Part shown: piece after piece, positions 40,892-50,374 of the stretch
How the letters are laid out: each line of letters begins with the position of its first letter
Position numbering within the stretch: the first letter of the stretch is position 1
The notes under the pieces: generated by a model
The model's input: only the letters and a program-made list of their open reading frames with translations
Told to the model about the DNA's origin: nothing
Database searches by the model: none
Origin: Mucilaginibacter empetricola
GTDB taxonomy: Bacteria > Bacteroidota > Bacteroidia > Sphingobacteriales > Sphingobacteriaceae
Length of the DNA: 64,000 nt
Direction of reading: 5' to 3'
Assembly (NCBI RefSeq): GCF_024808665.1
Contig: NZ_JANUBZ010000013.1
Span: 1 to 64,000, forward strand
Position numbers and translations under genes: made by a program

Positions 40892-43432
40892 TTAGGCTGT
40901 TCTTAATACCTCTAACGGTGGTCTGTTTAATACCCCGCGGCTGTTTAACAGGCCAATAACCACCGTTAATGACGAAATAATTAAAAACAGCAACCCAACC
41001 GGCCATAAATTAATACCGAAAGGTATTTCAAAACTGTATTTTGCCAATAGCCAGCTACCTGCTAGTGCAATTACAATACCAGTTAATGCCGATAGCGCCC
41101 CTAAAAATAAATATTCTAATGCAGTAATAACAAATATCTGCTTACGGCTGGCGCCCAGTGTACGCAACAATACGCTTTCGCGGATGCGTTGATATTTGCT
41201 TATCCTTACCGATGCAATTAATACAACAATTCCCGTAATAATGCTGAATGCGCTCATAAAACGGATGATATAACCTATTTTATCCAGCAAGTCGTCCACC
41301 GTTACTAAAACCTGGCCCAGGTCAATTATTGACACATTTGGATATTGCTTTACAACCGCCTGCTGATATTTTGCTGATGCTTTTGCAGCAGGAACGTGAG
41401 TTAATAATACATGGAACTGAGGAGCATCCTCTAACGTACCTTTTGGAAAAAGAATCTGAAAATTAGTTTGAATTTTATTCCAGTTTACCTGTCTAATGCT
41501 TGCAACTTTAGTTGCCATATTAAGCCCCTGTACATCGAAAACTAATTTATCACCAACTTTGATGTTATTACGTTTGGCAAAATTATCTTCAATAGACACA
41601 GGGATTTCTTTTCCTGCATCTGCTTTCCCTATCCATTCACCTTTTATTATTTTTTCTGATGGTGTTAAGGTATCACGATAAGTAACCCGGTACTCGTTTG
41701 AAAAAACATGTTTGGATATTTTAAGAGTGGAATCTTTTCTCAAATCGGCTGCGGTTTTGCCATTAATACTTTCTAATCTGATGGTAATTATGGGCACTTG
41801 CTGCAAAACCGGTAAACCCTGCTGCCTGGTTAACGCGGCTATTGATTTTTCCTGACTTGACTGAATATCAAACAAAATCATATTGGCCTGATTGCCGCTT
41901 GATGACAGATTTACCTGATTAATCAGCATACTTTGAATGAAAAAAAGCGTGCAGATAAACGCTGTGCTTAGCCCGATAGATACTATAAGTATGATGGTTT
42001 GATTATTTGGCCTGTATAAATTGGCGAACCCTTGGCGGGTCAAATAACTCCATGTATTTTGAATAATTGTTCGCATTACTTTCATTAACAGCCACGCCGT
42101 AAATGCCAGTATCATAAATGCGATAAGAATACCGATGGTAAAAAATATGCTCGCCAGCCAGCTATCCAGTTGAAAAAAGGTAAAGCTAACTACAAATAAA
42201 AGTATCAGTATGTAAACTAGCCACCTGAGTGGATCGCGCACCAGGTTGATATCTTCATAAGAAATGCGCAAAGTATTTAATGGCGAAATGTTCCTGATAG
42301 AAATTAAGGGCAGCAATGCAAAAAGTACTGATATCACCACACCCAATAAAATACCCTGACCAATTGCCAACCATGATATAGAAGTGGAAATGGTGAATGG
42401 CAGGAAATCTTTCAATATCATGGGCAAAATGTGCTGGATAAATGTACCCAGAAACGCACCAGCTACCGAGCCGATGAAGCCTATGCCCACAATTTGAATC
42501 AGGTATATGATAAAAGCTTCTGATGCCTTAACTCCGAGACAACGCATAATGGCGATAGAGGCTATTTTTTCGCGTATGTAAATATGAATAGCGCTTGCAA
42601 CACCAACACAACCCAGCAACAAGGCGATAAAGCCTACAAGAGAAAGAAAACGTGTTAAATCACCAAAGGATCGGCCGGTATTTTCTTTACGCGTTTCAAT
42701 AGTTTCGTAGCTCATTTCGGCCTTGTCCAATTTTGGATCAATGGTTTTGATAAGCTTATTCATATCTACCGGTTTATCGTACTTATAATAAAAACTATAA
42801 TTTATACGACTACCTTTTTTTGAAAGACCCGTTTGCTCCAGGTATTGTAATGGGATATAAACAATAGGGGCTATGCTTGTAGAGGCACCGGTTTGCCCCG
42901 GCGCTTTATTTAAAGTTCCGGCAATTAAAAAGGTAACATTACCCACTTTGATAGAATCATTCACACGGGCATTAAATTGAAGCATCAGGGTTTTGTCAAC
43001 CAGGGCCATTTTGCCCGTTTTGAAATTTAACCCTGCCTGTTGAGGTGTAGTCTCCAGCGTTCCATAATAGGGAAACCCACCTGCCAGGGCACGTACCTGT
43101 ACCAGCCTTGTTCCGTTGCTTTTTGTGAAATAAACCATTGATACAAAACTCCGCTCCTCTGATCTTTTATCACCTAATGAATCGAGTAGCGGTTTTATAG
43201 TTGCATCTGCGGGTTTGCTGCCCGTAATTGATAAATCGGCACCTATCAATGTGGCCGCTTGTGCGTTAATGTCTTTTTCCAGGTTAAACCTGAAGGAGTA
43301 GATGGCCACAAGGGCCGCTATGCCAAATATAATAGCTGAAATGAATAACAATAACCGCGAACGGTTTTTGCGGCTATCGCGCCAGGCCATTTCAAAAAGC
43401 CAGGGGATATTAATGCTCCGTTTGCTTTCCAT
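40892..43432 (-). CDS. ybbP: ABC transporter permease, FtsX-like (YbbP type)
   Basis: An 846-residue permease with one N-terminal helix, a large extracytoplasmic domain, and FtsX-type helix groups in the middle and at the C-terminus (LSLVGFIALLLGCVGVASAIHIYIREKIASIAIMRCLGVK; SIITGIVVLIASVRISKYQRIRESVLLRTLGASRKQIFVI). This double arrangement is typical of YbbP. I start at ATG 43432, 7 bases after the ATPase stop; the longer start at 43468 would overlap that gene. Partner of the next ATPase; substrates are probably lipids or lipoproteins. Confidence 0.88.
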   Translation of the reverse strand: MESKRSINIPWLFEMAWRDSRKNRSRLLLFISAIIFGIAALVAIYSFRFNLEKDINAQAATLIGADLSITGSKPADATIKPLLDSLGDKRSEERSFVSMVYFTKSNGTRLVQVRALAGGFPYYGTLETTPQQAGLNFKTGKMALVDKTLMLQFNARVNDSIKVGNVTFLIAGTLNKAPGQTGASTSIAPIVYIPLQYLEQTGLSKKGSRINYSFYYKYDKPVDMNKLIKTIDPKLDKAEMSYETIETRKENTGRSFGDLTRFLSLVGFIALLLGCVGVASAIHIYIREKIASIAIMRCLGVKASEAFIIYLIQIVGIGFIGSVAGAFLGTFIQHILPMILKDFLPFTISTSISWLAIGQGILLGVVISVLFALLPLISIRNISPLNTLRISYEDINLVRDPLRWLVYILILLFVVSFTFFQLDSWLASIFFTIGILIAFMILAFTAWLLMKVMRTIIQNTWSYLTRQGFANLYRPNNQTIILIVSIGLSTAFICTLFFIQSMLINQVNLSSSGNQANMILFDIQSSQEKSIAALTRQQGLPVLQQVPIITIRLESINGKTAADLRKDSTLKISKHVFSNEYRVTYRDTLTPSEKIIKGEWIGKADAGKEIPVSIEDNFAKRNNIKVGDKLVFDVQGLNMATKVASIRQVNWNKIQTNFQILFPKGTLEDAPQFHVLLTHVPAAKASAKYQQAVVKQYPNVSIIDLGQVLVTVDDLLDKIGYIIRFMSAFSIITGIVVLIASVRISKYQRIRESVLLRTLGASRKQIFVITALEYLFLGALSALTGIVIALAGSWLLAKYSFEIPFGINLWPVGLLFLIISSLTVVIGLLNSRGVLNRPPLEVLRTA

Positions 43433-43439
43433 GTCCAGC

Positions 43440-44129
43440 TTAAGCGTTAGTGTTTTTTTCGTCGGCAATTAATTTACCGCCTTTTATGCGAAGAATGCGT
43501 TGGGTTTTTGCGGCCAATTCCAAATCATGCGTAACCAATACTAGCGTGGTGCCGGCCTCTTTATTTAAGTCGAATATCAGCTTTACCACTTTTTCACTTG
43601 TTTCGGCATCAAGGTTTCCGGTCGGTTCATCCGCAAATAATATTCTCGGCGCATTTGAAAATGCCCGGGCTAATGATACCCTTTGTTGTTCGCCTCCCGA
43701 TAGTTGAGCCGGATAGTGATGTCCTCTGTCTGCAAGACCAACCTTGTCCAGCAGATCCATTGATCTGGCCTTGATATTTTTTTCACCTCTTAATTCCAGC
43801 GGCACCATCACATTCTCTAAAGCGGTTAAGGTGGGCAGCAATTGAAAGTTTTGAAATATAAAACCAATATATTGGTTACGTACCTGCGCCCGCTGATCTT
43901 CTGATAAGTTACCCAAATTAATACCGTTCAATTCAACAGCACCGGTACTCGATCTATCCAAGCCCGCACATAGCCCCAGTAGGGTTGTTTTGCCGCTTCC
44001 TGATGGGCCTACAATGGCATTTGTTGAGCCTTCGGCAATAGAAAAGTTTATTTGATCAAGCACGGTAAGCGTTCGCCCTGCACTTTGATATGTTTTACCC
44101 AGATTTATAATATTTAGTATAGTTTCCAC
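43440..44129 (-). CDS. ybbA: ABC transporter ATP-binding protein (YbbA type)
   Basis: A 229-residue ATPase of the LolD/MacB family: Walker A GPSGSGKTT (41-49), Q-loop IFQNFQLLPTLTALENV, signature LSGGEQQRVSLARA, Walker B ILFADEPTGNLD, and the H-loop VLVTHDLELA. It pairs with the YbbP-like permease 7 bases downstream (start at 43432). First gene of a three-gene unit (ybbA-ybbP-tesA). A palindrome lies upstream at 44228-44253. Confidence 0.92.
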   Translation of the reverse strand: METILNIINLGKTYQSAGRTLTVLDQINFSIAEGSTNAIVGPSGSGKTTLLGLCAGLDRSSTGAVELNGINLGNLSEDQRAQVRNQYIGFIFQNFQLLPTLTALENVMVPLELRGEKNIKARSMDLLDKVGLADRGHHYPAQLSGGEQQRVSLARAFSNAPRILFADEPTGNLDAETSEKVVKLIFDLNKEAGTTLVLVTHDLELAAKTQRILRIKGGKLIADEKNTNA

Positions 44130-44227
44130 TTAAAATGTTTTTTATATAGATATCAGAAGCTTGTTATTGTTACTTTAAATATGCTGCGTAATATTCAGTT
44201 ACGGAGTGTTACAGCCATAAAAAACTA

Positions 44228-44253
44228 AAGTATGACATTAATATGTCTTACTT
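44228..44253. promoter_or_regulatory. Palindrome upstream of ybbA
   Basis: AAGTATGACAT, four bases, ATGTCTTACTT: 10 of 11 pairs match. It sits 99 bases before ybbA and 28 bases beyond the end of the GNAT gene. It may be an operator for the ybbA operon or the 3' end hairpin of the GNAT transcript. Confidence 0.4.
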
Positions 44254-44280
44254 CATGTTGGCTTCGAAATTCAACAGTTT

Positions 44281-44883
44281 TTATTTTAGTCTGATACTAA
44301 GACGATCCTTTACTTCTGTTTCCCATTCGTTTTTTAAAATACTCAAAACGATGGAATCACGCCGGTCGCCTGTTGGTAGAGGCATATTGCTTCGTAAAGT
44401 TCCTTCGGGTTTGCAGCCAATGCTCTTCATGGCCGCTATACTCAACTCGTTCCTGGCGTCGGCCCTGAATTCAACGCGTAGTGCGCTCATCTTTTCAAAA
44501 GCAAATTGAAGTAATAAAAATTTGCAATGCTTATTTAACCCGGTGCCTCTAAATTTTCCACCATACCATGTATAACCCAGCTGCACTGTTTGCCATTGTG
44601 GGTTGATATCATAAAAGCGGGTGCTGCCGGCGTACGATGAAGTTTGTTTATCGTATACAATGAATGGATATTCGGCACCTGTTGTCCTGTTTTTAAGCGC
44701 ATTGTCGATATAAATGCGCATGCCATCTTCCCCTTCGCCGCTTTGGTGTGAGTATTTCCACGTCTCAGGCTCATTTAAGGCAAATGGTAACAGGAGTTCG
44801 AAATCTTTTTCTTTTAATGGTCTGAGTAGTACGCGTTCGTCTTCCAATATGTATTCGGTATTGCGGTCAAAGTTGAGGGTCAT
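44281..44883 (-). CDS. GNAT family N-acetyltransferase (RimJ/RimL type)
   Basis: A 200-residue acetyltransferase: ERVLLRPLKEKDFELLLPFAL (N-terminal), LGYTWYGGKFRGTGLNKHCKFLLLQFAFE with the acetyl-CoA loop GTGLNK, and RVEFRADARNELSIAAMKSIGCKPEGTLRSNM, typical of RimJ/RimL-like proteins. They acetylate protein N-termini or small amines; the substrate is open. It is a monocistronic unit ahead of the ybbA operon. Confidence 0.85.
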   Translation of the reverse strand: MTLNFDRNTEYILEDERVLLRPLKEKDFELLLPFALNEPETWKYSHQSGEGEDGMRIYIDNALKNRTTGAEYPFIVYDKQTSSYAGSTRFYDINPQWQTVQLGYTWYGGKFRGTGLNKHCKFLLLQFAFEKMSALRVEFRADARNELSIAAMKSIGCKPEGTLRSNMPLPTGDRRDSIVLSILKNEWETEVKDRLSIRLK

Positions 44884-45060
44884 GCTGTTTATTTAAATTG
44901 ATAAAATTCATTTAGTGTTACACCAAATTTGAGCAATTTTTTATCATATCTTTTATATGTCATCACTGTTTTGTAATAAAGTTAATTAATCGTTTAATCA
45001 TGAAAATAATACAATAGTAACACTTGCTATTTTCAAAAAAACTTTCGTTTATTAGCCTTC

Positions 45061-45537
45061 ATGATTTCTTCTCCATTAACTGAACGTTTAAAAAATCAGC
45101 ATAAAATTATCGCCTCTCTTATTATTAATTTAAATAACAGGCAAATACAGCAGCAGTCGGTTTATGGTAAATGGAGTATTCACGAAAATATTGCTCATTT
45201 GGCAAAATATCAGCCTGTTTTTATCGATAGGCTGCGTAAAATTATAGCTCTTGATAATCCCGGATTTGACGCTTATAAAGCAGAGAATGACGATGAATTT
45301 GAAATTTACTGTGCATTCACTACCTATGAGTTACTAAAGAAAATATCGGCCGACAGGGAGATCATTTATCAATTGTTTCACCATTTACCTGCTGATAAGC
45401 TTCAGCGTACAGGCATGCATCCTAAATTTGGAAAATTAACCGTTCCCGAATGGGTCGAGTTTTTTTTGCTTCATGAATCGCATCATCTTTATACCATTTT
45501 TCAGTTGGCCCACTCGGGCGATAATAAGCTTTCTTGA
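45061..45537 (+). CDS. DinB family protein
   Basis: A 158-residue cytoplasmic DinB/YfiT-like protein. The metal ligands are HENIAHLAKYQPVF and FFLLHESHHLYTIFQL (the final HxxxH-like helix). Homologues include bacillithiol transferases; whether this organism uses bacillithiol cannot be told from the window. Alone between GNAT and an ABC exporter pair. Confidence 0.82.
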   Translation: MISSPLTERLKNQHKIIASLIINLNNRQIQQQSVYGKWSIHENIAHLAKYQPVFIDRLRKIIALDNPGFDAYKAENDDEFEIYCAFTTYELLKKISADREIIYQLFHHLPADKLQRTGMHPKFGKLTVPEWVEFFLLHESHHLYTIFQLAHSGDNKLS

Positions 45538-45667
45538 TTTTACGTCAAAAAAAATAAAATAAGCGCAGAATTGATGAAATTTTTCAGGGTGTGAATCGTC
45601 ATCATCATTAAATAACATTTGTATTGTTATTTTTACCCGTTGTTTACGTCTAAATAAAAAACACTAA

Positions 45668-47428
45668 ATGAAGCCTACCAATAATAGTACGCCTAAGCCA
45701 CCTGGCATTTTTAGTTTGTTAAAGCCTTATTCGGGTTTGGTAACCATGCTGATATTGTTTGCACTTTTTAGCAATACAGTTACTTTATGGCTGCCAAAAA
45801 TCGTTTCGCATGGCATAGATGATTATATCCATAGCTTATTCACGCACGTTAAGTACGACGTAAATCCAACGTTGGTTAAGTTTACGCTGGCTGTGGTATT
45901 CATTTTTATTTTTGCTTACCTACAAACCATTATTCAAACCTATACCTCAGAAAAAGTTGCCCGCGATTTGCGTACACGTCTTTCTGATAAGATCTCCAGG
46001 CAAAGCAGTGCATTTATTGAACAGGTAAATCCTTCTAAACTGCTGACAAATCTTACTGCCGATGTGGACTCCATTAAACTTTTTGTTTCGCAGGCATTGG
46101 TTTCAATTATATCGTCGGTATTTATAATTGTGGGCGCTAGTGTATTGCTGCTTACTATTAACTGGAAGTTGGGGCTGTGTATTATTGCTATTATTCCCAT
46201 TATTGGCGGTACCTTTTTTTACGTATTAAAAAAGGTACGCGCACTGTTTATTAAAAGTCGTGGCGTTATCGACTGGTTGAATAAAGTTATTAACGAGAGT
46301 ATTTTAGGCTCGGCGTTAATTCGCGTTATAAACTCGCAGCAATTGGAATTTGATAAGTTTTTAAAAGCTAATTCCGAAGCACGAGACATTGGCCTTTCTA
46401 TTTTAAGACTGTTTTCGGGACTTATTCCTGTAATTACATTTACAGCCAATTTAGCCTCGTTAAGTATATTAGCCTTAGGCGGCCATTTTGTGATAAATGG
46501 TACTATGACTTTGGGCGATTTTGCCGCCTTTAACAGCTATTTGGCGCAGCTAATTTTCCCAATACTGGTTATCGGCTTTATGAGTAATATTATAGCTCAG
46601 GCAACTGCATCATTTCAACGCATTAACGTTGTACTTGACACTACAGATACTTCGGAAACAGGAGAAATAGTTGCCGAACTAAACGGTGATATTGAATTAA
46701 AAGATATTTCTGTTTTATATGGGCAGAAACCTGCATTGAAGCAAGTATCATTTAAGGTAGATGCAGGATCAAAAATCGCCATTATTGGCCCGACAGCGGC
46801 CGGTAAATCACAATTATTGTACTTGCTTACAGGCTTAATAAAATCCACCAGCGGGGATATATTATTTGATGATAGGAACATAGACGCTTATAACAGCGAA
46901 TCGTTCCACAGCCAGGTTGGCTTTGTTTTTCAGGATAGCATCATTTTTAATATGAGTATTCGAGAGAATATAGCTTTTAGTGATACTGTTACCGACGAAT
47001 CATTGCAAAAAGCAATACAAACTGCTGAGCTGGATGGCTTTATTGATTCACTGCCCGATAAACTAAGCACTATAGTATCGGAACGAGGTTCAAGCCTTTC
47101 CGGAGGGCAAAAGCAGCGTATTATGCTGGCAAGAGCTTTGGCTATTAACCCCAAAGTTTTATTATTGGACGATTTTACCGCAAGGGTTGATAATACTACC
47201 GAAGCAAAAATATTAGCCAACGTGCAAAAAAACTATCCTGGCTTAACGCTGATCTCAGTAACGCAAAAAATAGCCTCTGTTGAGCATTATGACCAAATTA
47301 TTCTGTTAATGCAAGGAGAAATTATCGCCTCAGGCAAACACGATGAATTAATGAAGAGCAGCCCCGAATACGTTCAAATATTTAACTCGCAACAAAGCAC
47401 CAGCAATTATGAATTACAATCTAAATGA
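45668..47428 (+). CDS. ABC exporter half-transporter with degenerate ATPase site (subunit 1)
   Basis: A 586-residue half-transporter with six membrane helices and an ATPase domain. Walker A is GPTAAGKS (around 372), signature SLSGGQKQR is intact, but Walker B reads LLLDDFTARVD with Asp in place of the catalytic Glu, and the H-loop has Gln (ISVTQKIAS) in place of His. Its own ATP site is thus catalytically crippled while its signature is good. This is the pattern of heterodimeric exporters such as BmrCD and TM287/288. The partner gene overlaps it by 20 bases. Substrates are probably drugs, lipids or peptides; nothing nearby decides. Confidence 0.9.
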   Translation: MKPTNNSTPKPPGIFSLLKPYSGLVTMLILFALFSNTVTLWLPKIVSHGIDDYIHSLFTHVKYDVNPTLVKFTLAVVFIFIFAYLQTIIQTYTSEKVARDLRTRLSDKISRQSSAFIEQVNPSKLLTNLTADVDSIKLFVSQALVSIISSVFIIVGASVLLLTINWKLGLCIIAIIPIIGGTFFYVLKKVRALFIKSRGVIDWLNKVINESILGSALIRVINSQQLEFDKFLKANSEARDIGLSILRLFSGLIPVITFTANLASLSILALGGHFVINGTMTLGDFAAFNSYLAQLIFPILVIGFMSNIIAQATASFQRINVVLDTTDTSETGEIVAELNGDIELKDISVLYGQKPALKQVSFKVDAGSKIAIIGPTAAGKSQLLYLLTGLIKSTSGDILFDDRNIDAYNSESFHSQVGFVFQDSIIFNMSIRENIAFSDTVTDESLQKAIQTAELDGFIDSLPDKLSTIVSERGSSLSGGQKQRIMLARALAINPKVLLLDDFTARVDNTTEAKILANVQKNYPGLTLISVTQKIASVEHYDQIILLMQGEIIASGKHDELMKSSPEYVQIFNSQQSTSNYELQSK

Positions 47429-49175
47429 TCTTCAGGCAAATGCCCCAAAATCATCAACATGGTCGTCGCTGGGTAAACTGTTACAGCTAATTTCGCACGA
47501 ACGGAAGAACCTGATAATGGCGATGATTGCCATATTGGTAAACTCTACCTTAAACTTACTTGGCCCGCTTATTATAGGGCATACTATTGACCAGTATATT
47601 TTTGTACCGCACAAAAACTATCATGGTGTGCTGGTAAACTGCTCCATATTATTGGGCATGTACCTGGTGGCACTGTTATCTAGTTACTTACAAACCATTT
47701 TGATGGGCGGAGTAGGACAACGTATGCTATTTACTTTGAGAAATGCCATATTTAATAAATTGCAGTTATTGCCAGTTGGGTTTTTTAATCAAAACAAAGC
47801 AGGCGATTTAATATCCCGCATAAATAACGATACTGATAAACTCAATCAGTTTTTTTCGCAATCGTTAATGCAGTTTATAGGCAGTATTGCCACCATGCTA
47901 GGAGCGGGAATATTTTTATTATCTATAAATATTGAACTTGGCTCGGCTACACTTATTCCGGCGGTGGTTATATTGATTTTTACAGTTTTAACGTCGCCTT
48001 GGGTAAAAAGAAAAAATGCTAAAAATTTAAAAAGCGTAGGCGGGATGAGCGCCGAAATACAAGAGAGCCTCAATAATTTTAAGGTGATCATAGCTTTTAA
48101 CCGCCGCGATTATTTCCGCAAGCGTTTTGATGAAGCCAATCAACAAAATTATGATACAGCGATAGGAGCGGGCATAGCCAACAATAGTTATGTGCCGGTT
48201 TATGGATTGTTTTCCAGCATGGCGCAATTGATTGTGCTGGCGTTTGGTATTTATCTTATTTCGCAAGGGCAATTTGCAATTGGTCTATTGGTGAGCTATT
48301 TATCGTATGCTAACCAGTTTTACAACCCATTAAGGCAATTGGCAGCGCTATGGACAAACTTTCAAACTGCTATGGCAGGCTGGGATCGTATTTCGCAAAT
48401 ATTAATATTGGAGACAGATCTGGTAAAAGTTGATGACGTTGCTGCGGAGTCTTCGGCTTCTTTGCTGGAATTCAGAAATGTACATTTTAGCTATGACGAG
48501 AGCCGGGAGATATTACACAATATCAACTTTAAACTAGAAAGAGGTAAAACTTACGCATTAGTTGGGCCTACCGGAGGTGGTAAAACTACAACAGCTTCAT
48601 TAATAGCTCGTTTGTATGACACAACAAAAGGTGCCATTTTGCTCGACGGAAAGGATATTCGTGCATATGAAGCAGTGGATCGCACCAAAAAAATAGGGTT
48701 TATTTTACAGGAGCCATTTTTGTTTACAGGTACCGTACGCGATAATATATTGTACGGCAACGAGCTGTATGTAAATTATAGCAATGAAGAGCTGGAAAAG
48801 GTTATTTTAGAAGCTAACCTAGGCAGCTTGCTCGCTATTTTTGAAAGTGGATTAGATACTAAAGTACTTTCGAGCGGCGACAGTATAAGTTTGGGACAAA
48901 AGCAATTGATTGCCTTTATGCGTGCAGTATTGCGTAACCCCGATTTATTGATTTTGGATGAAGCTACAGCTAATATTGATACGATTACTGAAAAGCTACT
49001 TAGCGACATTTTAAACAAACTGCCCGATACAACAACCAGGGTAATCATAGCGCATCGTTTAAATACGATAGAAAATGCTGATGAAATATTCTTCGTTAAC
49101 TCAGGTGAGGTTATACGTGCGGGCTCGTTTCATCATGCAATGGATATGCTGTTGCAGGGGAAAAGGGTGAGTTGA
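47409..49175 (+). CDS. ABC exporter half-transporter with degenerate signature motif (subunit 2)
   Basis: The 588-residue partner of the preceding gene. Walker A GPTGGGKTT (around 385), Walker B LLILDEATANID with the catalytic Glu, and H-loop IIAHRLNT are canonical. The signature is altered to SISLGQKQ (in place of LSGGQ). Combined with subunit 1, a working ATP site forms from this Walker A/B and the other's LSGGQ, and a non-hydrolysing site from the remainder. The complementary defects show that the two proteins function together. A terminator lies at 49273. Confidence 0.92.
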   Translation: MNYNLNDLQANAPKSSTWSSLGKLLQLISHERKNLIMAMIAILVNSTLNLLGPLIIGHTIDQYIFVPHKNYHGVLVNCSILLGMYLVALLSSYLQTILMGGVGQRMLFTLRNAIFNKLQLLPVGFFNQNKAGDLISRINNDTDKLNQFFSQSLMQFIGSIATMLGAGIFLLSINIELGSATLIPAVVILIFTVLTSPWVKRKNAKNLKSVGGMSAEIQESLNNFKVIIAFNRRDYFRKRFDEANQQNYDTAIGAGIANNSYVPVYGLFSSMAQLIVLAFGIYLISQGQFAIGLLVSYLSYANQFYNPLRQLAALWTNFQTAMAGWDRISQILILETDLVKVDDVAAESSASLLEFRNVHFSYDESREILHNINFKLERGKTYALVGPTGGGKTTTASLIARLYDTTKGAILLDGKDIRAYEAVDRTKKIGFILQEPFLFTGTVRDNILYGNELYVNYSNEELEKVILEANLGSLLAIFESGLDTKVLSSGDSISLGQKQLIAFMRAVLRNPDLLILDEATANIDTITEKLLSDILNKLPDTTTRVIIAHRLNTIENADEIFFVNSGEVIRAGSFHHAMDMLLQGKRVS

Positions 49176-49272
49176 TGTTTAATGAAATGATCCCTGCGGG
49201 GCTGCAAAGGTCTGAAGATTGAGTGTAGGGATGAAGATCTAATGAGCGGTATAACACTATTGAAGCACAATG

Positions 49273-49317
49273 AAAAGGAGCTTTACCATTATAATATTTT
49301 GGTAAAGCTTCTTTTTT
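49273..49317 (+). terminator. Rho-independent terminator of the ABC exporter operon
   Basis: A 15-bp stem with one G-U (AAAAGGAGCTTTACC / GGTAAAGCTTCTTTT), 13-base loop and a following T-run. Confidence 0.85.
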
Positions 49318-49386
49318 GTTAATTAAAAAGCCAAATAACCCCTCTTTTCATTTTTTTATTGATGATCATATAGTAGTTCTGTTGAC

Positions 49387-49406
49387 TTTATCGACTTTCC
49401 GATAAA
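49387..49406. promoter_or_regulatory. Operator-like inverted repeat before the Nudix-type regulator
   Basis: TTTATCG, six bases, CGATAAA: a perfect 7-bp inverted repeat with one-turn symmetry, 59 bases before the start codon. A probable site for autoregulation by the encoded winged-helix protein. Confidence 0.5.
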
Positions 49407-49465
49407 AAAACTAGGTAATATTATCCAAAAAATTTTTACACTTGTAAATAAACTAAAGCCTGATT

Positions 49466-50170
49466 ATGCAGAGATATACTGGTCAAAAACGAATTTTAGT
49501 AGCTACTGATTGTATAATTTTCGGATTTGATGGATGGAATTTAAAATTGTTGTTGGTTCAGCGTAATATTGAGCCCGAAAAAAATAAATGGAGCCTGATG
49601 GGCGGTTTCCTTGGCCCTTCTGAAACTCCGGAAGATGCTGCCAATCGTGTTCTGGAATTAAGAACAGGGTTGAAAAATGTTTACATGGAGCAATTCCAGG
49701 TGTTTGGTAAGCCCGATCGTGACCCGGTGGAGAGAACATTATCTATCGCCTATTTTGCTTTAATTGATATTCATCAATACGAAAAACAAATAAGTGACGA
49801 GTATCATGCCGAGTGGTTTCTATTAAACGAAATGCCCGATCTGATATTTGATCATAGCGAAATGGTTAAGCTGGCAAAGCGGCAACTGCGTTATAAAGCG
49901 GCTTTGCACCCTATATTATTTCAATTGCTACCAGAGAAATTCACCATTCCGCAGTTGCAGGCGCTTTACGAAGGTGTTTATAATACCGAGTTTGATGATC
50001 GTAATTTTAGCCGTAAGCTACTATCAACCAATTTATTAGTAAAACTTCCCGAAAAGGATAAAGTGTCATCAAAAAAAGGTGCCTTTTATTATAAACTTGA
50101 TCAATCAAATTACACAGAAAATTTTGAGAAGTTTTTGAACCTGGTTCCTAACCCGGATAAGTTTTTTTAA
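49466..50170 (+). CDS. Nudix-related transcriptional regulator (NrtR/AraR type)
   Basis: A 234-residue protein with an N-terminal Nudix domain and a C-terminal winged-helix domain (FTIPQLQALYEGVYNTEFDDRNFSRKLLSTNLLVKL). The Nudix box should be G-x5-E-x7-RE-U-xEE-xGU; here it reads G47...E53...R61-Val62-L63-E-Leu65-Arg66-T-G68-L, so the three metal-binding glutamates are gone. Such proteins (for example AraR of Bacteroides) use the domain to sense a ligand, not to hydrolyse it. The ligand may be a sugar phosphate or ADP-ribose derivative. It is a single gene with its own palindrome. Confidence 0.88.
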   Translation: MQRYTGQKRILVATDCIIFGFDGWNLKLLLVQRNIEPEKNKWSLMGGFLGPSETPEDAANRVLELRTGLKNVYMEQFQVFGKPDRDPVERTLSIAYFALIDIHQYEKQISDEYHAEWFLLNEMPDLIFDHSEMVKLAKRQLRYKAALHPILFQLLPEKFTIPQLQALYEGVYNTEFDDRNFSRKLLSTNLLVKLPEKDKVSSKKGAFYYKLDQSNYTENFEKFLNLVPNPDKFF

Positions 50171-50374
50171 AGCCTCATCTCACGCCAAATACAATATACA
50201 CCTATCGGGACAGGAGGTTTTTTACAGATGTGGATCGATACCTTTGTTCTTCGGGATGTAAGGTGTTTAATAATTTTTTATTTGCATAACACTTTCATTT
50301 AATGCTTTATGTATTTTTAATGACTTGTTGCCAATAGAACCAATGATACATTATTGCATATCCACTAACAAACT

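Noticed and set aside
43433..43468. Longer start for the YbbP-like permease
   Set aside because: Overlaps the ATPase gene by 29 bases; the ATG at 43432 gives the normal N-terminus.
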